In this document: positions 18,445 to 28,700 of the stretch, in pieces
Position numbering within the stretch: position 1 is the first letter of the stretch
Layout of the letters: each line of letters starts with the position of its first letter
Assembly: GCA_002314145.1 (NCBI GenBank)
Contig: DCCG01000042.1
Coordinates: 62,001 to 126,000 of the forward strand
DNA length: 64,000 nt
Direction of reading: 5' to 3'
From: Thalassolituus sp. UBA1087
GTDB lineage: Bacteria > Pseudomonadota > Gammaproteobacteria > Pseudomonadales > Oceanobacteraceae
Program-made: the position numbers and the translations under genes
The notes under the pieces: model-generated
What the model was told of the DNA's origin: nothing
The model's database searches: none
Seen by the model: the letters and a program-made list of their open reading frames with translations, nothing else

Positions 18445-18877
18445 GCTGATAAGAACATCGGATTAGACAAGCCGACAGGGTGCCACGCTCTGGCCCGGTT
18501 GGCCAGTCTCGCTGCCGTGCCGAGCCGCCGCTGTCTGAATGAAGAGCCGTTGAAGCATCATCCGCTCAGCGGATGAATACCGGCAGTTGTGACAGTGGTC
18601 TTACCATTGTGTTGGGGCGCCCCCGGATGTGGTTCTCAGGGGTAGTTGATGTTCTCTGAAAAATCCAGTTTATAACGCTCTGACCCGGCGCAAAGTTTTT
18701 GATTTAACTCACTTTTCGGAAAAAAAGTAATCAGTGTTGAGAGTGTCGTCACACTCACCCGGATAAATATTAATCCGGAAGAAAAGGATGATGGACAGCG
18801 CCGGACAGAGACGCTAATGTTACTGGCTTCAGCGAACGCTGAAAACGAATACATATGGCTTAGAAAAGGAAAAGTCC
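18445..18877. promoter_or_regulatory. divergent intergenic region with three palindromes
   Basis: This gene-free stretch separates xseA (leftward) from the DUF3015 gene (rightward). It contains three perfect hairpins: TCATCCGC/GCGGATGA (18558-18576, 3-base loop), GAGTGT/ACACTC (18741-18756, 4-base loop), and CCGGAT/ATCCGG (18759-18778, 8-base loop). The last two are adjacent and lie about 100 bases before the DUF3015 start, so they may form a structured 5' leader or an operator. An AAAAGGA-like site (18866-18872) precedes the ATG at 18878. Confidence 0.45.
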
Positions 18878-19351
18878 ATGAAAAAATTTATTGCAGGTGC
18901 AATTCTGGTTTCTTCTTCAGCACTGTCTTTCGCAGGTAACGACCTGGCCGGTTGTGGTCTGGGTACTGCTGTTGTGTTCCCGGATGCAAACGAGTGGCAC
19001 GAGCACGTACTGGCTGCGACTACCAACGGTACTTCCGGTAACCAGACTTTCGGTATGACTTCCGGTACTCTGGGCTGTGAAGATGCTAACGGCCCTCTGG
19101 CCAGCGCCCAGAAATTTATGGATGACAACATGGATCAGCTGGCTGCAGACTCTGCACGCGGTCAAGGTGAAACCCTGGCAGCTCTGGCTGAAGTTATCGG
19201 TATCGAAGCTCAGGATTCTGCAGCATTCAATGCAACTATGCAGTCTAACTTCGACAGCATGTTCAGCGCTGAAGCGACTTCCGCAAGCGCTTATGAAGCT
19301 ATGAAGTCTGCTATGGCTTCTGATGCTGACCTGCAGAAGTACCTGGGTTAA
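18878..19351 (+). CDS. DUF3015 secreted protein
   Basis: The 157-residue product has a clean signal peptide (MKKFIAGAILVSSSALSFA) and a mature region opening GNDLAGCGLGTAVVF, the conserved start of DUF3015 proteins, with a second Cys in SGTLGCED that may pair with the first. The rest is helical and Ala/Ser/Met-rich. Codon choice is strikingly uniform (for example repeated GCT, CTG and GGT codons), as in highly expressed genes. It is followed by a strong terminator and then a DUF4105 gene. DUF3015 and DUF4105 genes are commonly neighbours, which points to a shared envelope role. Molecular function is unknown. Confidence 0.88.
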   Translation: MKKFIAGAILVSSSALSFAGNDLAGCGLGTAVVFPDANEWHEHVLAATTNGTSGNQTFGMTSGTLGCEDANGPLASAQKFMDDNMDQLAADSARGQGETLAALAEVIGIEAQDSAAFNATMQSNFDSMFSAEATSASAYEAMKSAMASDADLQKYLG

Positions 19352-19370
19352 TATCCGGCCTGAAGCAGTA

Positions 19371-19400
19371 AAAAGCGCGCTTTATAGCGCGCTTTTTTTT
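19371..19400 (+). terminator. strong rho-independent terminator after DUF3015 gene
   Basis: Two copies of AGCGCGCT (19374-19381 and 19386-19393), each self-complementary, form a hairpin with loop TTAT, followed by a run of eight T. It begins about 20 bases after the DUF3015 stop and should separate that transcript from the DUF4105 gene. Confidence 0.88.
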
Positions 19401-19430
19401 GGTTAACCATAAATCCGGGAGTAATAATTA

Positions 19431-21350
19431 ATGCGCTGGTCAGGGATACTGGGGCTGCTGTTTTTAAATATCGGCCTGAGCCAGGTACACGCAGACGACA
19501 GGCGACAGGAAAACGTTGGCAGTGATTCAGCAAACATTGTCAGTGAAAACACATTAAAGAATCTGGCCTCGCAAAAACAATGGGCCGACCTGCTGCATTA
19601 TCGTGAACATCCATTCACTTTCCGTTATATAAGTCAGAACGATAGTCCCGATTTTTTTCTCGCCGATAACGGTAAAGAAAATCTGCTGGCGGAACTGAAA
19701 GCCGATCTTTCCGCTTTTTTACAGCGTGGACAAAAACCGGACAAATCTGCTCAGTGTCGTTTCCCGGCCCGTTATCACTGGTTAAAAAAACAACTGCCGG
19801 CGCTGTCTTTTATTGATCAGCCATGTCCTGAATTTGACGATTGGTATCAGGAACTCGATGCTCATTCTCTGACGCTTATATTTCCCGCGTCGCATATTAA
19901 TTCACCTTCTTCTATGTATGGCCATACGCTGGTGCGGCTTGACCGGGAAGATGAAAACAGCAGTAAGCTGTTGTCCTTTGCAGTGAATTTTGCCGCCAAT
20001 GCAGACCCTGCTGATAATGAACTCAAATTTAGTTACAAAGGGCTGACCGGCGGTTATCCCGGCGTGGTTTCTGTGATGCCGTATTACGTCAAAACCAACG
20101 AATACCAGCACATGGAATATCGTGATATCTGGGAGTACCGGCTTAACATGACGCCGGACGAAGTGGCCCAGTTTGTACGTCATATATGGGAAAACCAGGA
20201 CACCTATTACGATTATTTTTTCTTCGATGAAAACTGCTCTTACCGGATCATTGCCTTACTGGATGCCAGCTCTGAACGTATAGAACTGGCCGATGCTTTT
20301 AAATACAAAGCGGTGCCGGTGGATACCATCCGGGCGCTGGAACAGAGTCAGCTGGTAGAAAAAGCCGAATACCGCCCCTCGGCGGCGACCGAACTGGAAA
20401 ATAAAAGTGCCCAGTCATCGCCGCAGGTACTGGCGCTGTCACGGGCACTGGTCGAAGGTGATGATGACATTGAAGACGCTATTCAACCTCTGAGTCCACA
20501 GCAGCAGGTGCGTACGCTGGATCTTGCTTACGCTTATGCCCGTTATCTGTCCGTGAAGAAAAAACAGGCGAATCCGGTATTGCGCAAACGCACGCTGGCG
20601 ATTCTTTCTGCCCGCGCCAAGCGTAAACAATCCGCTGGTTTTGAGCCCGTTGCTGTGCCGCAATGGCGTGATGATGAAGGCCACCTGACCATGCGCGCGG
20701 CCGTCCGTGGTGGCATGATCCGTCAGAATGAAGAGCAGACCGGGTTTGCCGAACTGCGGCTGCGCATGGCTTACCACGATATTCTCGACCCGGTGAAAGG
20801 CTTTGTCCCCGGCGCTCAGATTCAGATGGGGCAGTTTGATCTGCGAGGCTGGGATGACGGTGACGTTAAGTTGCAGCAGGCGCTGATTGTGGATGTATTG
20901 TCGCTCAGTCATGTGACGTATTTTCAGAGCCCGCTGGCCTGGGGCGTCAGCTTTGGTTTCGAGCGTTTTAACTATCAGGATGCAGAGCTCTATACCTACC
21001 TGAAAGTGGCGTTTGGTAAAGCCTGGCTGAATACCGCCGGCCGTTTTTACGCCATGGGAGAAGTGCAGGCGCTTGCCGATAATCAGTTCCGCGACGGTTA
21101 TCAGCTCAGTGCCGGCCCGAGGGTGGGCTGGTTGTGGCAGTCGGAATTCTGGCAGGCTCAGGTGGAAGGCAGCTGGCAGGGCATTAACTCGGGCGATGAC
21201 ACGGAACGTACCGAATTACGTGCCAGTCTGGGGTACAGCCTGAGTGCTAACCGTCAGCTGCGTTTTAATGCTGAACGCCAGCTGTTCAGCCTCGACGATG
21301 CGGATGCCGCCGTGAATCAGCTCAGCGCAGAATTCAAATGGTATTTCTGA
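19431..21350 (+). CDS. DUF4105 periplasmic/outer-membrane-associated protein
   Basis: The 639-residue product has an N-terminal signal (MRWSGILGLLFLNIGLSQVHA). The middle carries DUF4105 landmarks: LTLIFPASHINSPSSMYGHTL, with the conserved Ser-rich and His residues; a long loop around the TGGYPGVVSVMPYYVK segment; and DYFFFDENCSYR with a conserved Asn-Cys pair, reminiscent of papain-like/NlpC-related folds. The C-terminal about 220 residues contain amphipathic strands ending in EFKWYF, with a terminal aromatic residue as in outer-membrane beta-barrels. A periplasmic domain followed by a barrel is therefore plausible. It may act with the preceding DUF3015 protein. Function unproven. Confidence 0.85.
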   Translation: MRWSGILGLLFLNIGLSQVHADDRRQENVGSDSANIVSENTLKNLASQKQWADLLHYREHPFTFRYISQNDSPDFFLADNGKENLLAELKADLSAFLQRGQKPDKSAQCRFPARYHWLKKQLPALSFIDQPCPEFDDWYQELDAHSLTLIFPASHINSPSSMYGHTLVRLDREDENSSKLLSFAVNFAANADPADNELKFSYKGLTGGYPGVVSVMPYYVKTNEYQHMEYRDIWEYRLNMTPDEVAQFVRHIWENQDTYYDYFFFDENCSYRIIALLDASSERIELADAFKYKAVPVDTIRALEQSQLVEKAEYRPSAATELENKSAQSSPQVLALSRALVEGDDDIEDAIQPLSPQQQVRTLDLAYAYARYLSVKKKQANPVLRKRTLAILSARAKRKQSAGFEPVAVPQWRDDEGHLTMRAAVRGGMIRQNEEQTGFAELRLRMAYHDILDPVKGFVPGAQIQMGQFDLRGWDDGDVKLQQALIVDVLSLSHVTYFQSPLAWGVSFGFERFNYQDAELYTYLKVAFGKAWLNTAGRFYAMGEVQALADNQFRDGYQLSAGPRVGWLWQSEFWQAQVEGSWQGINSGDDTERTELRASLGYSLSANRQLRFNAERQLFSLDDADAAVNQLSAEFKWYF

Positions 21351-21365
21351 CGTGGATAGGATGAG

Positions 21366-22253
21366 GTGGCAGAGCCTGTGTGGCATATAAGCAACAGATC
21401 GGGTCTGGTGATGATCATGGTGCTGGCCCTGAGCGGCTGCACCAGTACCACTGCCTTCTTTTTTTATCCGCAGACGGTGTGGATATCGACACCGGCGGAT
21501 TTCCACCTGCAATATCAGGACGTCATGCTGGAAGCCCACGATGGTACTGCGCTGCACAGTTGGTGGATTCCGGCTCAGGGGGAAGTGCCTGACAGCGATA
21601 CGATGGTGCTGTATCTGCATGGCAATGCCGAAAACATCAGCAGTCACAGTCGCAGTGTTTACTGGCTGGCCGCCAATGGCGTCAGCCTGCTGGCACTGGA
21701 TTACCGCGGCTTCGGAGCCTCGGAAGGCAGTGCGGTAATGCCCTCGGTGTTACAGGATATTGAAGCCGCTGCCGCCTGGCTCCGGCAGAAGTATCCGGAT
21801 AAGCGGCTGGTGGTGTTAGGGCAGAGCATCGGCGCGGCGCTGGCCATTGACTTTACCGCCGCCGCCCAGGACCGCTATCGCATTGCGGCACTCTTTACCG
21901 AGGCACCGTTTCTCGGTTTTCCCGCCGTCGCCCGGGCAGCGCTCAGTGACAATCTGCTGGGCTGGCTGGTATGGCCGTTTACCGTGCTGGTACCTTCCCG
22001 CTGGGACCCGCAGAACGTCGTCGGGGATATCCATATTCCGGTGATGATTATGAGCAGTCCTGACGATGACGTTGTGCCATACCAACATGGTCAGAAACTC
22101 TATGAAATTCTGACCCAACGGTCAGGTTCTGAGCCTGCCTGTTGGGTGGAAAGTCATGGGCCGCATATCGCATCCTTTACGGATGAGGCATTGCGCCAGA
22201 AAGCACTGCAATTCATTCTTTCAGGACGCTGTCCGCCGTTTACCGTGCCCTGA
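21366..22253 (+). CDS. alpha/beta-hydrolase lipoprotein
   Basis: The 295-residue product starts at GTG 21366 with AGGATGAG just upstream, and carries a lipoprotein signal ending in LALSGC (Cys25). The catalytic domain has [19 protein letters not shown], nucleophile GQSIGAA with Ser154, an acidic [12 protein letters not shown] segment and His in ESHGPHIAS. This resembles the BEM46/YfhR-like serine hydrolases. It lies 15 bases after the DUF4105 gene, so both may share a transcript. The guaB promoter overlaps its 3' end. Substrate is not predictable. Confidence 0.87.
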   Translation: MAEPVWHISNRSGLVMIMVLALSGCTSTTAFFFYPQTVWISTPADFHLQYQDVMLEAHDGTALHSWWIPAQGEVPDSDTMVLYLHGNAENISSHSRSVYWLAANGVSLLALDYRGFGASEGSAVMPSVLQDIEAAAAWLRQKYPDKRLVVLGQSIGAALAIDFTAAAQDRYRIAALFTEAPFLGFPAVARAALSDNLLGWLVWPFTVLVPSRWDPQNVVGDIHIPVMIMSSPDDDVVPYQHGQKLYEILTQRSGSEPACWVESHGPHIASFTDEALRQKALQFILSGRCPPFTVP

Positions 22254-22267
22254 GCTTTCGCTATAAT
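22239..22267 (+). promoter_or_regulatory. sigma-70 promoter for guaB
   Basis: TTTACC (22239-22244) and a perfect TATAAT (22262-22267) are separated by 17 bases. The -35 box lies inside the end of the upstream hydrolase gene. Transcription would begin about 30 bases before the guaB ATG, which has a GGAAGG ribosome-binding site at 22295-22300. Confidence 0.7.
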
Positions 22268-22306
22268 GCACCGCCTTTTCCACCTCCTCGTTCTGGAAGG
22301 CTCTCT

Positions 22307-23791
22307 ATGTTGCGAATCGCTCAGGAAGCACTCACATTTGATGACGTGCTGCTGGTTCCCGGTTATTCCGAAGTTCTCCCCAATCAGGTCTCCCTGAAAA
22401 CCCGTCTGACCCGTGGTATCGAGCTGAACATTCCGCTGATTTCAGCGGCGATGGATACCGTTACCGAAGGGCGTCTGGCCATTGCGCTGGCGCAGGAAGG
22501 CGGTCTCGGGATTATTCATAAGAACCTGTCCACCGAAGAGCAGGCCGCCCAGGTTCGCAAGGTTAAGAAATTTGAAAGCGGTGTGGTGAAAGATCCCTTC
22601 ACCATTCCCAGCACCACCACCATTTGTGAACTGCTGGCGCTCACTGAACAGCACAATATTTCCGGTATGCCGGTGGTCGACGGCGATTCACTGGTGGGCA
22701 TCGTTACCAACCGTGACGTCCGCTTCGAAAAAGACCAGAACCGCACCGTAGCGGAAGTCATGACGCCCAAAGAAAAGCTGGTCACTGTGCCGGAAGGCAC
22801 CGACAAGCAGACCGTACAGGATCTGCTGCAGGCGCACCGCATTGAAAAAATTCTGGTGGTGAACAGCGAAGGCAAACTGGCCGGTCTGATGACGGTTCAG
22901 GACATCGATAAAGCCCGTACCTACCCGAACGCCGCCAAAGACGATCAGGGTCGTCTGCGGGTCGGTGCTGCCGTGGGTACCGGTGCCGGAACGGAAGAGC
23001 GCGTTGATGCGCTGGTGAAAGCGGGCGTCGATGTCATTGTCGTGGACACTGCTCACGGTCATACGTCGAACCCGGGCGGTACCGGTGTGATTGACCGCGT
23101 GCGTTGGGTAAAACAGAACTACCCGGATGTGCAGGTGATTGGTGGTAATATCGCCACCGCCGACGCCGCCATCGCGCTGGCCGAAGCCGGCGCTGACGGT
23201 GTGAAAGTGGGCATTGGCCCGGGTTCCATCTGTACAACCCGTATCGTCGCCGGTGTGGGTGTGCCGCAGATTTCAGCGGTCGCCAACGTGGCAGAAGCCA
23301 TGGACAAATACGGTATTCCGGTAATCGCCGACGGTGGTGTGCGTTTCTCCGGCGATATTTCCAAAGCTCTGGTGGCCGGTGCCAGTGTGATTATGGTTGG
23401 CTCTATGCTGGCCGGTACCGATGAATCACCGGGTGAAGTCGAACTCTTCCAGGGGCGGGCGTATAAAGCCTACCGTGGCATGGGTTCACTGGGTGCCATG
23501 GGGCAGGATCAGGGTTCCTCTGACCGTTACTTCCAGGATAAAAAAGGCGGCGTTGATAAGCTGGTACCGGAAGGCATCGAAGGCCGTATCGCCGTCAAAG
23601 GTCCGCTGGCCAATATCGTGCATCAGCTGATGGGCGGTGTACGCGCCTCCATGGGCTACACAGGCTGCGCAACCATTGACGAGATGCGTACCAAACCTGA
23701 GTTTGTGCGCATTACCAATGCCGGTATGAAAGAATCGCACGTACACGACGTGCAGATTACCAAAGAAGCGCCCAACTACCGGTTGGGCTGA
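22307..23791 (+). CDS. guaB: IMP dehydrogenase
   Basis: GuaB oxidises IMP to XMP with NAD+, the committed step toward GMP. The 494-residue product is standard length. The barrel begins with [15 protein letters not shown]. Two CBS domains (about 95-205) include [18 protein letters not shown] and [20 protein letters not shown]. The active-site loop is [13 protein letters not shown] with catalytic Cys309, followed by [17 protein letters not shown] and the flap [12 protein letters not shown]. It is followed by guaA on the same strand, 103 bases downstream, with two hairpins between them. Confidence 0.98.
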   Translation: MLRIAQEALTFDDVLLVPGYSEVLPNQVSLKTRLTRGIELNIPLISAAMDTVTEGRLAIALAQEGGLGIIHKNLSTEEQAAQVRKVKKFESGVVKDPFTIPSTTTICELLALTEQHNISGMPVVDGDSLVGIVTNRDVRFEKDQNRTVAEVMTPKEKLVTVPEGTDKQTVQDLLQAHRIEKILVVNSEGKLAGLMTVQDIDKARTYPNAAKDDQGRLRVGAAVGTGAGTEERVDALVKAGVDVIVVDTAHGHTSNPGGTGVIDRVRWVKQNYPDVQVIGGNIATADAAIALAEAGADGVKVGIGPGSICTTRIVAGVGVPQISAVANVAEAMDKYGIPVIADGGVRFSGDISKALVAGASVIMVGSMLAGTDESPGEVELFQGRAYKAYRGMGSLGAMGQDQGSSDRYFQDKKGGVDKLVPEGIEGRIAVKGPLANIVHQLMGGVRASMGYTGCATIDEMRTKPEFVRITNAGMKESHVHDVQITKEAPNYRLG

Positions 23792-23820
23792 TCCGGACGA
23801 CCGCGCCGGTTGACTATCAG

Positions 23821-23867
23821 GGCCTCTGTCTGAGGAGGCCATAAGTTTGGGGATGCACTGCATCCCC
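23821..23867 (+). other. two adjacent hairpins in the guaB-guaA spacer
   Basis: GGCCTC (23821-23826) pairs with GAGGCC (23835-23840). GGGGATGC (23849-23856) pairs perfectly with GCATCCCC (23860-23867) around a 3-base loop. Neither is followed by a good T-run (GCTTACTTTTT comes after the second). They could attenuate or stabilise the guaBA message, or act as a weak terminator between the genes. Confidence 0.5.
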
Positions 23868-23894
23868 GCTTACTTTTTCAGGAATTAAAACAAT

Positions 23895-25475
23895 ATGTCT
23901 CAAGACATTCATGCACAACGTATTCTGATTCTGGACTTTGGCTCTCAGTACACTCAGCTGATTGCCCGCCGTGTACGTGAAATCGGCGTTTTTTCAGAAA
24001 TCCGCGCCTGGGATATGGACGAGGCCGAGATCCGTGACTACAACCCCAGCGGTATTATTCTCGCCGGTGGTCCGGAATCCGTCACCGAAGCCAACTCACC
24101 GCGCGCACCACAGATTGTGTTTGAAATGGGCCTGCCGGTACTGGGTATCTGTTACGGCATGCAAACCATGGCCGAACAGCTGGGCGGCAGCGTTCAGGGG
24201 TCCGATATCCGCGAATTCGGTTATGCCCAGATTCAGGTAGAAGGCGATAGCGCGTTATTCAAAGATATTAAAGACCATGTCGATACCGACAGCGGCAAAG
24301 ATCTGCTGGACGTATGGATGAGCCATGGCGATAAAGTATCCGCCATGCCAGCGGGTTTTGAACTGATGGCATCCACCACCAGTTGCCCGATTGCCGGTAT
24401 GTACAATGCGGATAAAAACTTCTTTGGCGTACAGTTCCACCCGGAAGTAACCCACACCCTGCAGGGCAAACGCATTCTTGAGCATTTTGTGCTGAGCATC
24501 TGTAACTGTGATGCGCTGTGGACGCCCGCCAAAATTATTGAAGACCAGATTGAAAAAGTCCGCGAACAGGTGGGCTCACAGAAAGTTCTGCTGGGATTAT
24601 CCGGCGGTGTGGATTCCTCTGTGGTGGCCGCGCTCCTGCATAAAGCCATTGGTGACCAGCTGACCTGTGTATTCGTTGATAACGGCCTGCTGCGTAAAAA
24701 CGAAGGCGATATGGTGATGGACATGTTCGCTAAGAACATGGGCGTAAAAGTCATCCGTTCTGATTCCGAAGACTTGTTCCTGGGCAAACTGCAAGGTATT
24801 GCTGATCCGGAAGCCAAACGTAAAGTCATCGGCAATACCTTTATCGATGTGTTCGACGAAGAAGCCGGTAAGTTAAAAGACGTTCCTTTCCTCGCTCAGG
24901 GCACTATTTACCCGGATGTGATCGAATCCGCCGCGTCCAAAACCGGTAAAGCGCATGTGATTAAATCTCACCACAATGTGGGTGGTCTGCCGGAAGACAT
25001 GAAAATGGAGCTGGTTGAACCACTGCGTGAACTCTTTAAAGACGAAGTGCGTAAAATCGGTCTGGAACTCGGCCTGCCATACGACATGGTTTACCGTCAC
25101 CCATTCCCGGGCCCGGGTTTAGGTGTCCGTATTCTGGGTGAAGTGAAAAAAGAATACGCCGATATTCTGCGTGAAGCCGACGCCATCTTTATCGAAGAAC
25201 TGCACAATTTCGACTGGTACCACAAAACCTCACAGGCTTTTGCCGTCTTTGTACCGCAGAAATCTGTGGGTGTAGTAGGGGATCAGCGTCGGTATGAATG
25301 GGTCATTGCACTGCGCGCCGTCGAAACCATCGACTTTATGACCGCACGCTGGGCACACCTGCCATACGAGCTGCTGGAAAAAGTCTCCAACCGTATTATC
25401 AACGAGATCGAACACGTATCCCGTGTGACGTACGACGTATCCAGTAAGCCGCCAGCGACGATTGAGTGGGAATAA
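23895..25475 (+). CDS. guaA: GMP synthase (glutamine-hydrolysing)
   Basis: GuaA aminates XMP to GMP using ATP and glutamine. The 526-residue product has an N-terminal class I amidotransferase domain with nucleophile Cys86 (LGICYGMQ) and the His/Glu pair in FHPEVTHT. The ATP pyrophosphatase domain has the PP-loop [16 protein letters not shown]. The C-terminal dimerisation domain includes [15 protein letters not shown], and the protein ends with the conserved KPPATIEWE. The gene is intact through the normal C-terminus. Its 3' side marks the start of an AT-rich insertion. Confidence 0.99.
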   Translation: MSQDIHAQRILILDFGSQYTQLIARRVREIGVFSEIRAWDMDEAEIRDYNPSGIILAGGPESVTEANSPRAPQIVFEMGLPVLGICYGMQTMAEQLGGSVQGSDIREFGYAQIQVEGDSALFKDIKDHVDTDSGKDLLDVWMSHGDKVSAMPAGFELMASTTSCPIAGMYNADKNFFGVQFHPEVTHTLQGKRILEHFVLSICNCDALWTPAKIIEDQIEKVREQVGSQKVLLGLSGGVDSSVVAALLHKAIGDQLTCVFVDNGLLRKNEGDMVMDMFAKNMGVKVIRSDSEDLFLGKLQGIADPEAKRKVIGNTFIDVFDEEAGKLKDVPFLAQGTIYPDVIESAASKTGKAHVIKSHHNVGGLPEDMKMELVEPLRELFKDEVRKIGLELGLPYDMVYRHPFPGPGLGVRILGEVKKEYADILREADAIFIEELHNFDWYHKTSQAFAVFVPQKSVGVVGDQRRYEWVIALRAVETIDFMTARWAHLPYELLEKVSNRIINEIEHVSRVTYDVSSKPPATIEWE

Positions 25476-25644
25476 ATTTGTCGTATTGAGATAGATTTAT
25501 TCCTTTCGGCGACAAAACGTCAGGACAGGCGTTTTCGGCAAACTTCAGTTTAGCCACAGGCTTGCAGGGCATGGACGACCTGAGTCAATGGGAATGATCT
25601 GATTCAGGTACTGATAGACTTCAACTAATAGTAAAGATTATCTG

Positions 25645-25675
25645 ACCCATTGATTTCAATGGGTTTTCTTTTTAG
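25645..25675 (+). terminator. rho-independent terminator closing guaBA
   Basis: ACCCATTGA (25645-25653) and TCAATGGGT (25656-25664) form a 9-bp arm pair; allowing a realistic loop the stem is ACCCATTG/CAATGGGT. TTTCTTTTT follows. It lies 170 bases after the guaA stop and just before the leader of the NACHT-nuclease gene, insulating that gene from guaBA read-through. Confidence 0.8.
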
Positions 25676-25726
25676 GGAGAGGCGCAGCCAGATACCCAGG
25701 TAATAAGGAATGTCTTTAGAAGAGAG

Positions 25727-25746
25727 CTGTTAGCACCTGATAACAG
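25727..25746. promoter_or_regulatory. small inverted repeat upstream of the NACHT-nuclease gene
   Basis: CTGTTA (25727-25732) and TAACAG (25741-25746) are perfect inverted arms with an 8-base spacer, 20 bases before the ATG at 25766. A clear ribosome-binding site (GGGAG, 25756-25760) lies between. The palindrome could be an operator or a 5'-UTR hairpin near the ribosome site. No good -10/-35 pair was pinned down. Confidence 0.35.
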
Positions 25747-25765
25747 TTCTAAAAAAGGGAGTTTA

Positions 25766-28700
25766 ATGATGGTTGATATCAACGTACCCGTCGAACGAAA
25801 ATTTTCGCAGATTACTCGCAATAAAAATGGCGAATACGATGATACCTGGCTTAAAGCATACCGGGGGCTAAAAAAGTCAAAAACCTGGACTGATTTAGAC
25901 GCTGAATACCGAGTAATTCTGCTGGCTGATGCTGGGGCTGGGAAAACTTATGAAGCCTTAAGTAGAGCCCAAAAGGGTGATAAAGAAGGGCGATCCAGTT
26001 TTTTCATCCGTATTGAAGATATCGATGCAGATTTTGATGAAGCATTTGAAGTTGGTACATCAGAACAGTTTGAAGAATGGCTTGCCTCCGTTGATGAAGC
26101 CTGGTTTTTCTTGGATTCCGTAGATGAGGCCAGGTTAGATAGCCCTAGGGCCTTTGAAAAGGCTATCAAATGCTTTGCCAAACGTATTAAACCAGCGATG
26201 CATCGTGCGCATATTGTTATCACCAGCCGTCCATATGCATGGCGTTTTAAAAGCGATACAGCATTAGTAGAAAAACACCTTCCTTTCAAAGCACCGAAAC
26301 AGGAGTCAGAAAATCTTTCTTCGAGAAATGATAAAAAAGAAGAAAGCCCTGTAAAAATTTACGTGCTGAAAGCATTGGATGTCGATGACATCCGCTTTTT
26401 CGCCAGACACTACGCTACGTCAAATATTGAGCAACTAATCGTTGAACTTCAGCGTTCTAATTTAGTAGAAATGGCTTCAAGACCCTTTGATCTTGTGGGG
26501 CTGCTATCAAAATGGCAATCGGATGGGGAGCTTGGCGGCCGTCTGCAATCGTTACAGCATATGGTGAATCTTAGGCTAAGCGAGATTGATCCTGATCGTA
26601 ATCAACGCCAACCTCTCAATAAACAACGAGCGCGCGGAGGTGCTGGTCGATTGGCTGCTGCGGTAACACTGTCCAATGAGGCTGGTATTTTAGTGCCGGA
26701 TAGTACTCATGAAAGAACGGGTATAGATGCTGAAACAGTCTTGGCTGACTGGGAAAATCCAAACGATGTACGAAACTTGCTCGAACGAGGTATCTTCAAC
26801 GATATCCTTTATGGCGCCGTGCGTTTTCGGCACCGGGATACGCGTGAGCTGTTGGCAGCTGAATGGCTGAACCACCTTCTACAGGAAGGTAATTCTCGCC
26901 GAAGGATCGAATCACTTCTTTTTAAGGAGCAATATGGGGAGCAGGTCGTTGTTCCAAGATTCCGACCAATTCTTCCATGGTTAATCCTTTTTGATGATAC
27001 GACCCGTGAGCGAGCGCTTTCAATACATCCGGAGATTGCGGTCGAGGGTGGGGATGCTGCTTATCTCTCATTGTCTAACAGAAAGAAAATTCTCAATGAT
27101 ATAGTCAGTAGAATTGCTGCTGATGAGGATGATCGTAGTGCTCGTGACAACGGAGCAATCGCACGTATCGCCCAGAAAGATCTGTCTGAAGATGCTCTGC
27201 GTCTTATTACAGAGCATAGTGCCAATGATGAAGTAATTTTCTTTCTTGGAAGACTCGTCTGGCAGGGCAATATGGAGAATTGCATAGAGCCATTAATTTC
27301 AATTGCTTTAGACCCAAAAAGGGATATGTACGCACGAATAGCCAGTATGCGTGCAGTGGCGACGGTTGGTTCAGGTGAGCAGCTGATATTGCTGTGGCAG
27401 TCTGTTAATGCAAAGCCAGAAGTTATTCCCCGCAGACTAATTGTGGAGTTAGTGGAAGAAGCGAAAGCCGATGATACAGCTGTAAATTTACTGTTGAGCT
27501 CACTCGATAAGCTACCTCCTTATGAACAATACGAATCATCGGGTCTGGATGGGGCAATTCATGCATTCATCGATAAATTTTCAAAGCTCAGCTCAGTAGA
27601 ACGTGGTCGGTTATTGTCAAAGTTGAGTACTGGTTTCAATGAACTCCTTAGTCGACCTCCTTATTACGAACGCCGTAAGTGCCGTGTTTCGTCTGAATTT
27701 AGTTGGTTAATGGGGTCAGCTATTCAAGTAATAGATCTGCTAATTAAAGATCGATCAGACGAATGCTTTGGTAGCGATGTGATTGATCTGCTTCTTAAAA
27801 TACCGGCTATGCGCGATTGGACGGGAGATAACATTAGTGAGTATAAGGATAACCTCCAAGAGTTAATACCTTCATGGAGTGCATTTAATGACGCATATTT
27901 CTGGAAAAGTGTTGAAGATGCAAGAGTTAGGCTTGCTGAAAAGAACAAGCGTCTTACAGATGTTTGGGAAGTACTTTGGCGCGGACACTATTGGAAATAT
28001 GAAAAAAATAGTTATGAGCATGTTTTAAATTTTATCAGAACCAAGCAGCTTGAAGATGACCAACTGGTTGCACTTTCTTTGGCATTTCGGATGTATGTAC
28101 AAGCAGAACGTCCTCATGAATGGCGAAGCCTGCTTGAGGATGTAGTAGCTGATAATACCTTGTTAGAAAAAAGGTTGGATGAGCTTTTAAATCCGCCAAT
28201 TAATGAGAGTCAAGCTAAATGGGAGCAAGAGAATTTAGAACAAGAACAGAAATGGGAAACGGAAAGGAGTGAACGAGAACATGAACGATCTCAATGGATT
28301 GAGAGTCTACGTGCTAATCCAGATATAGTGCGAAATCCACCAGATGTTTTACCTGGTCGTTGTACTAATGGTCAGTGGTTGCTTTTTAAAGAAATTAAAG
28401 GGGATGGAGCTTCTCGTGGAAAGGGTGTGGATTGGAGCTCCCTAATTAATGAGTTTGGCGAGGAAGTGGCGTTCGCTTTCCGTGATGCAGTGATGCAGCT
28501 TTGGCGAAAATTTACACCAGAGCTTGGGTCTGAAGGAGCTGATATTTCATCTTTTCCTTATGCTCCAATGACATTGGCGTTAGTGGGCTTGGAAACCGAA
28601 AGTAAAGAAGTTGGAAGTTTTCCTCAAAATTTGACAAGAGCGGAGGTATGTCATGCCTTTCGGTATATTACATGGGAGCTTAATGGTTTCCCAAGCTGGT

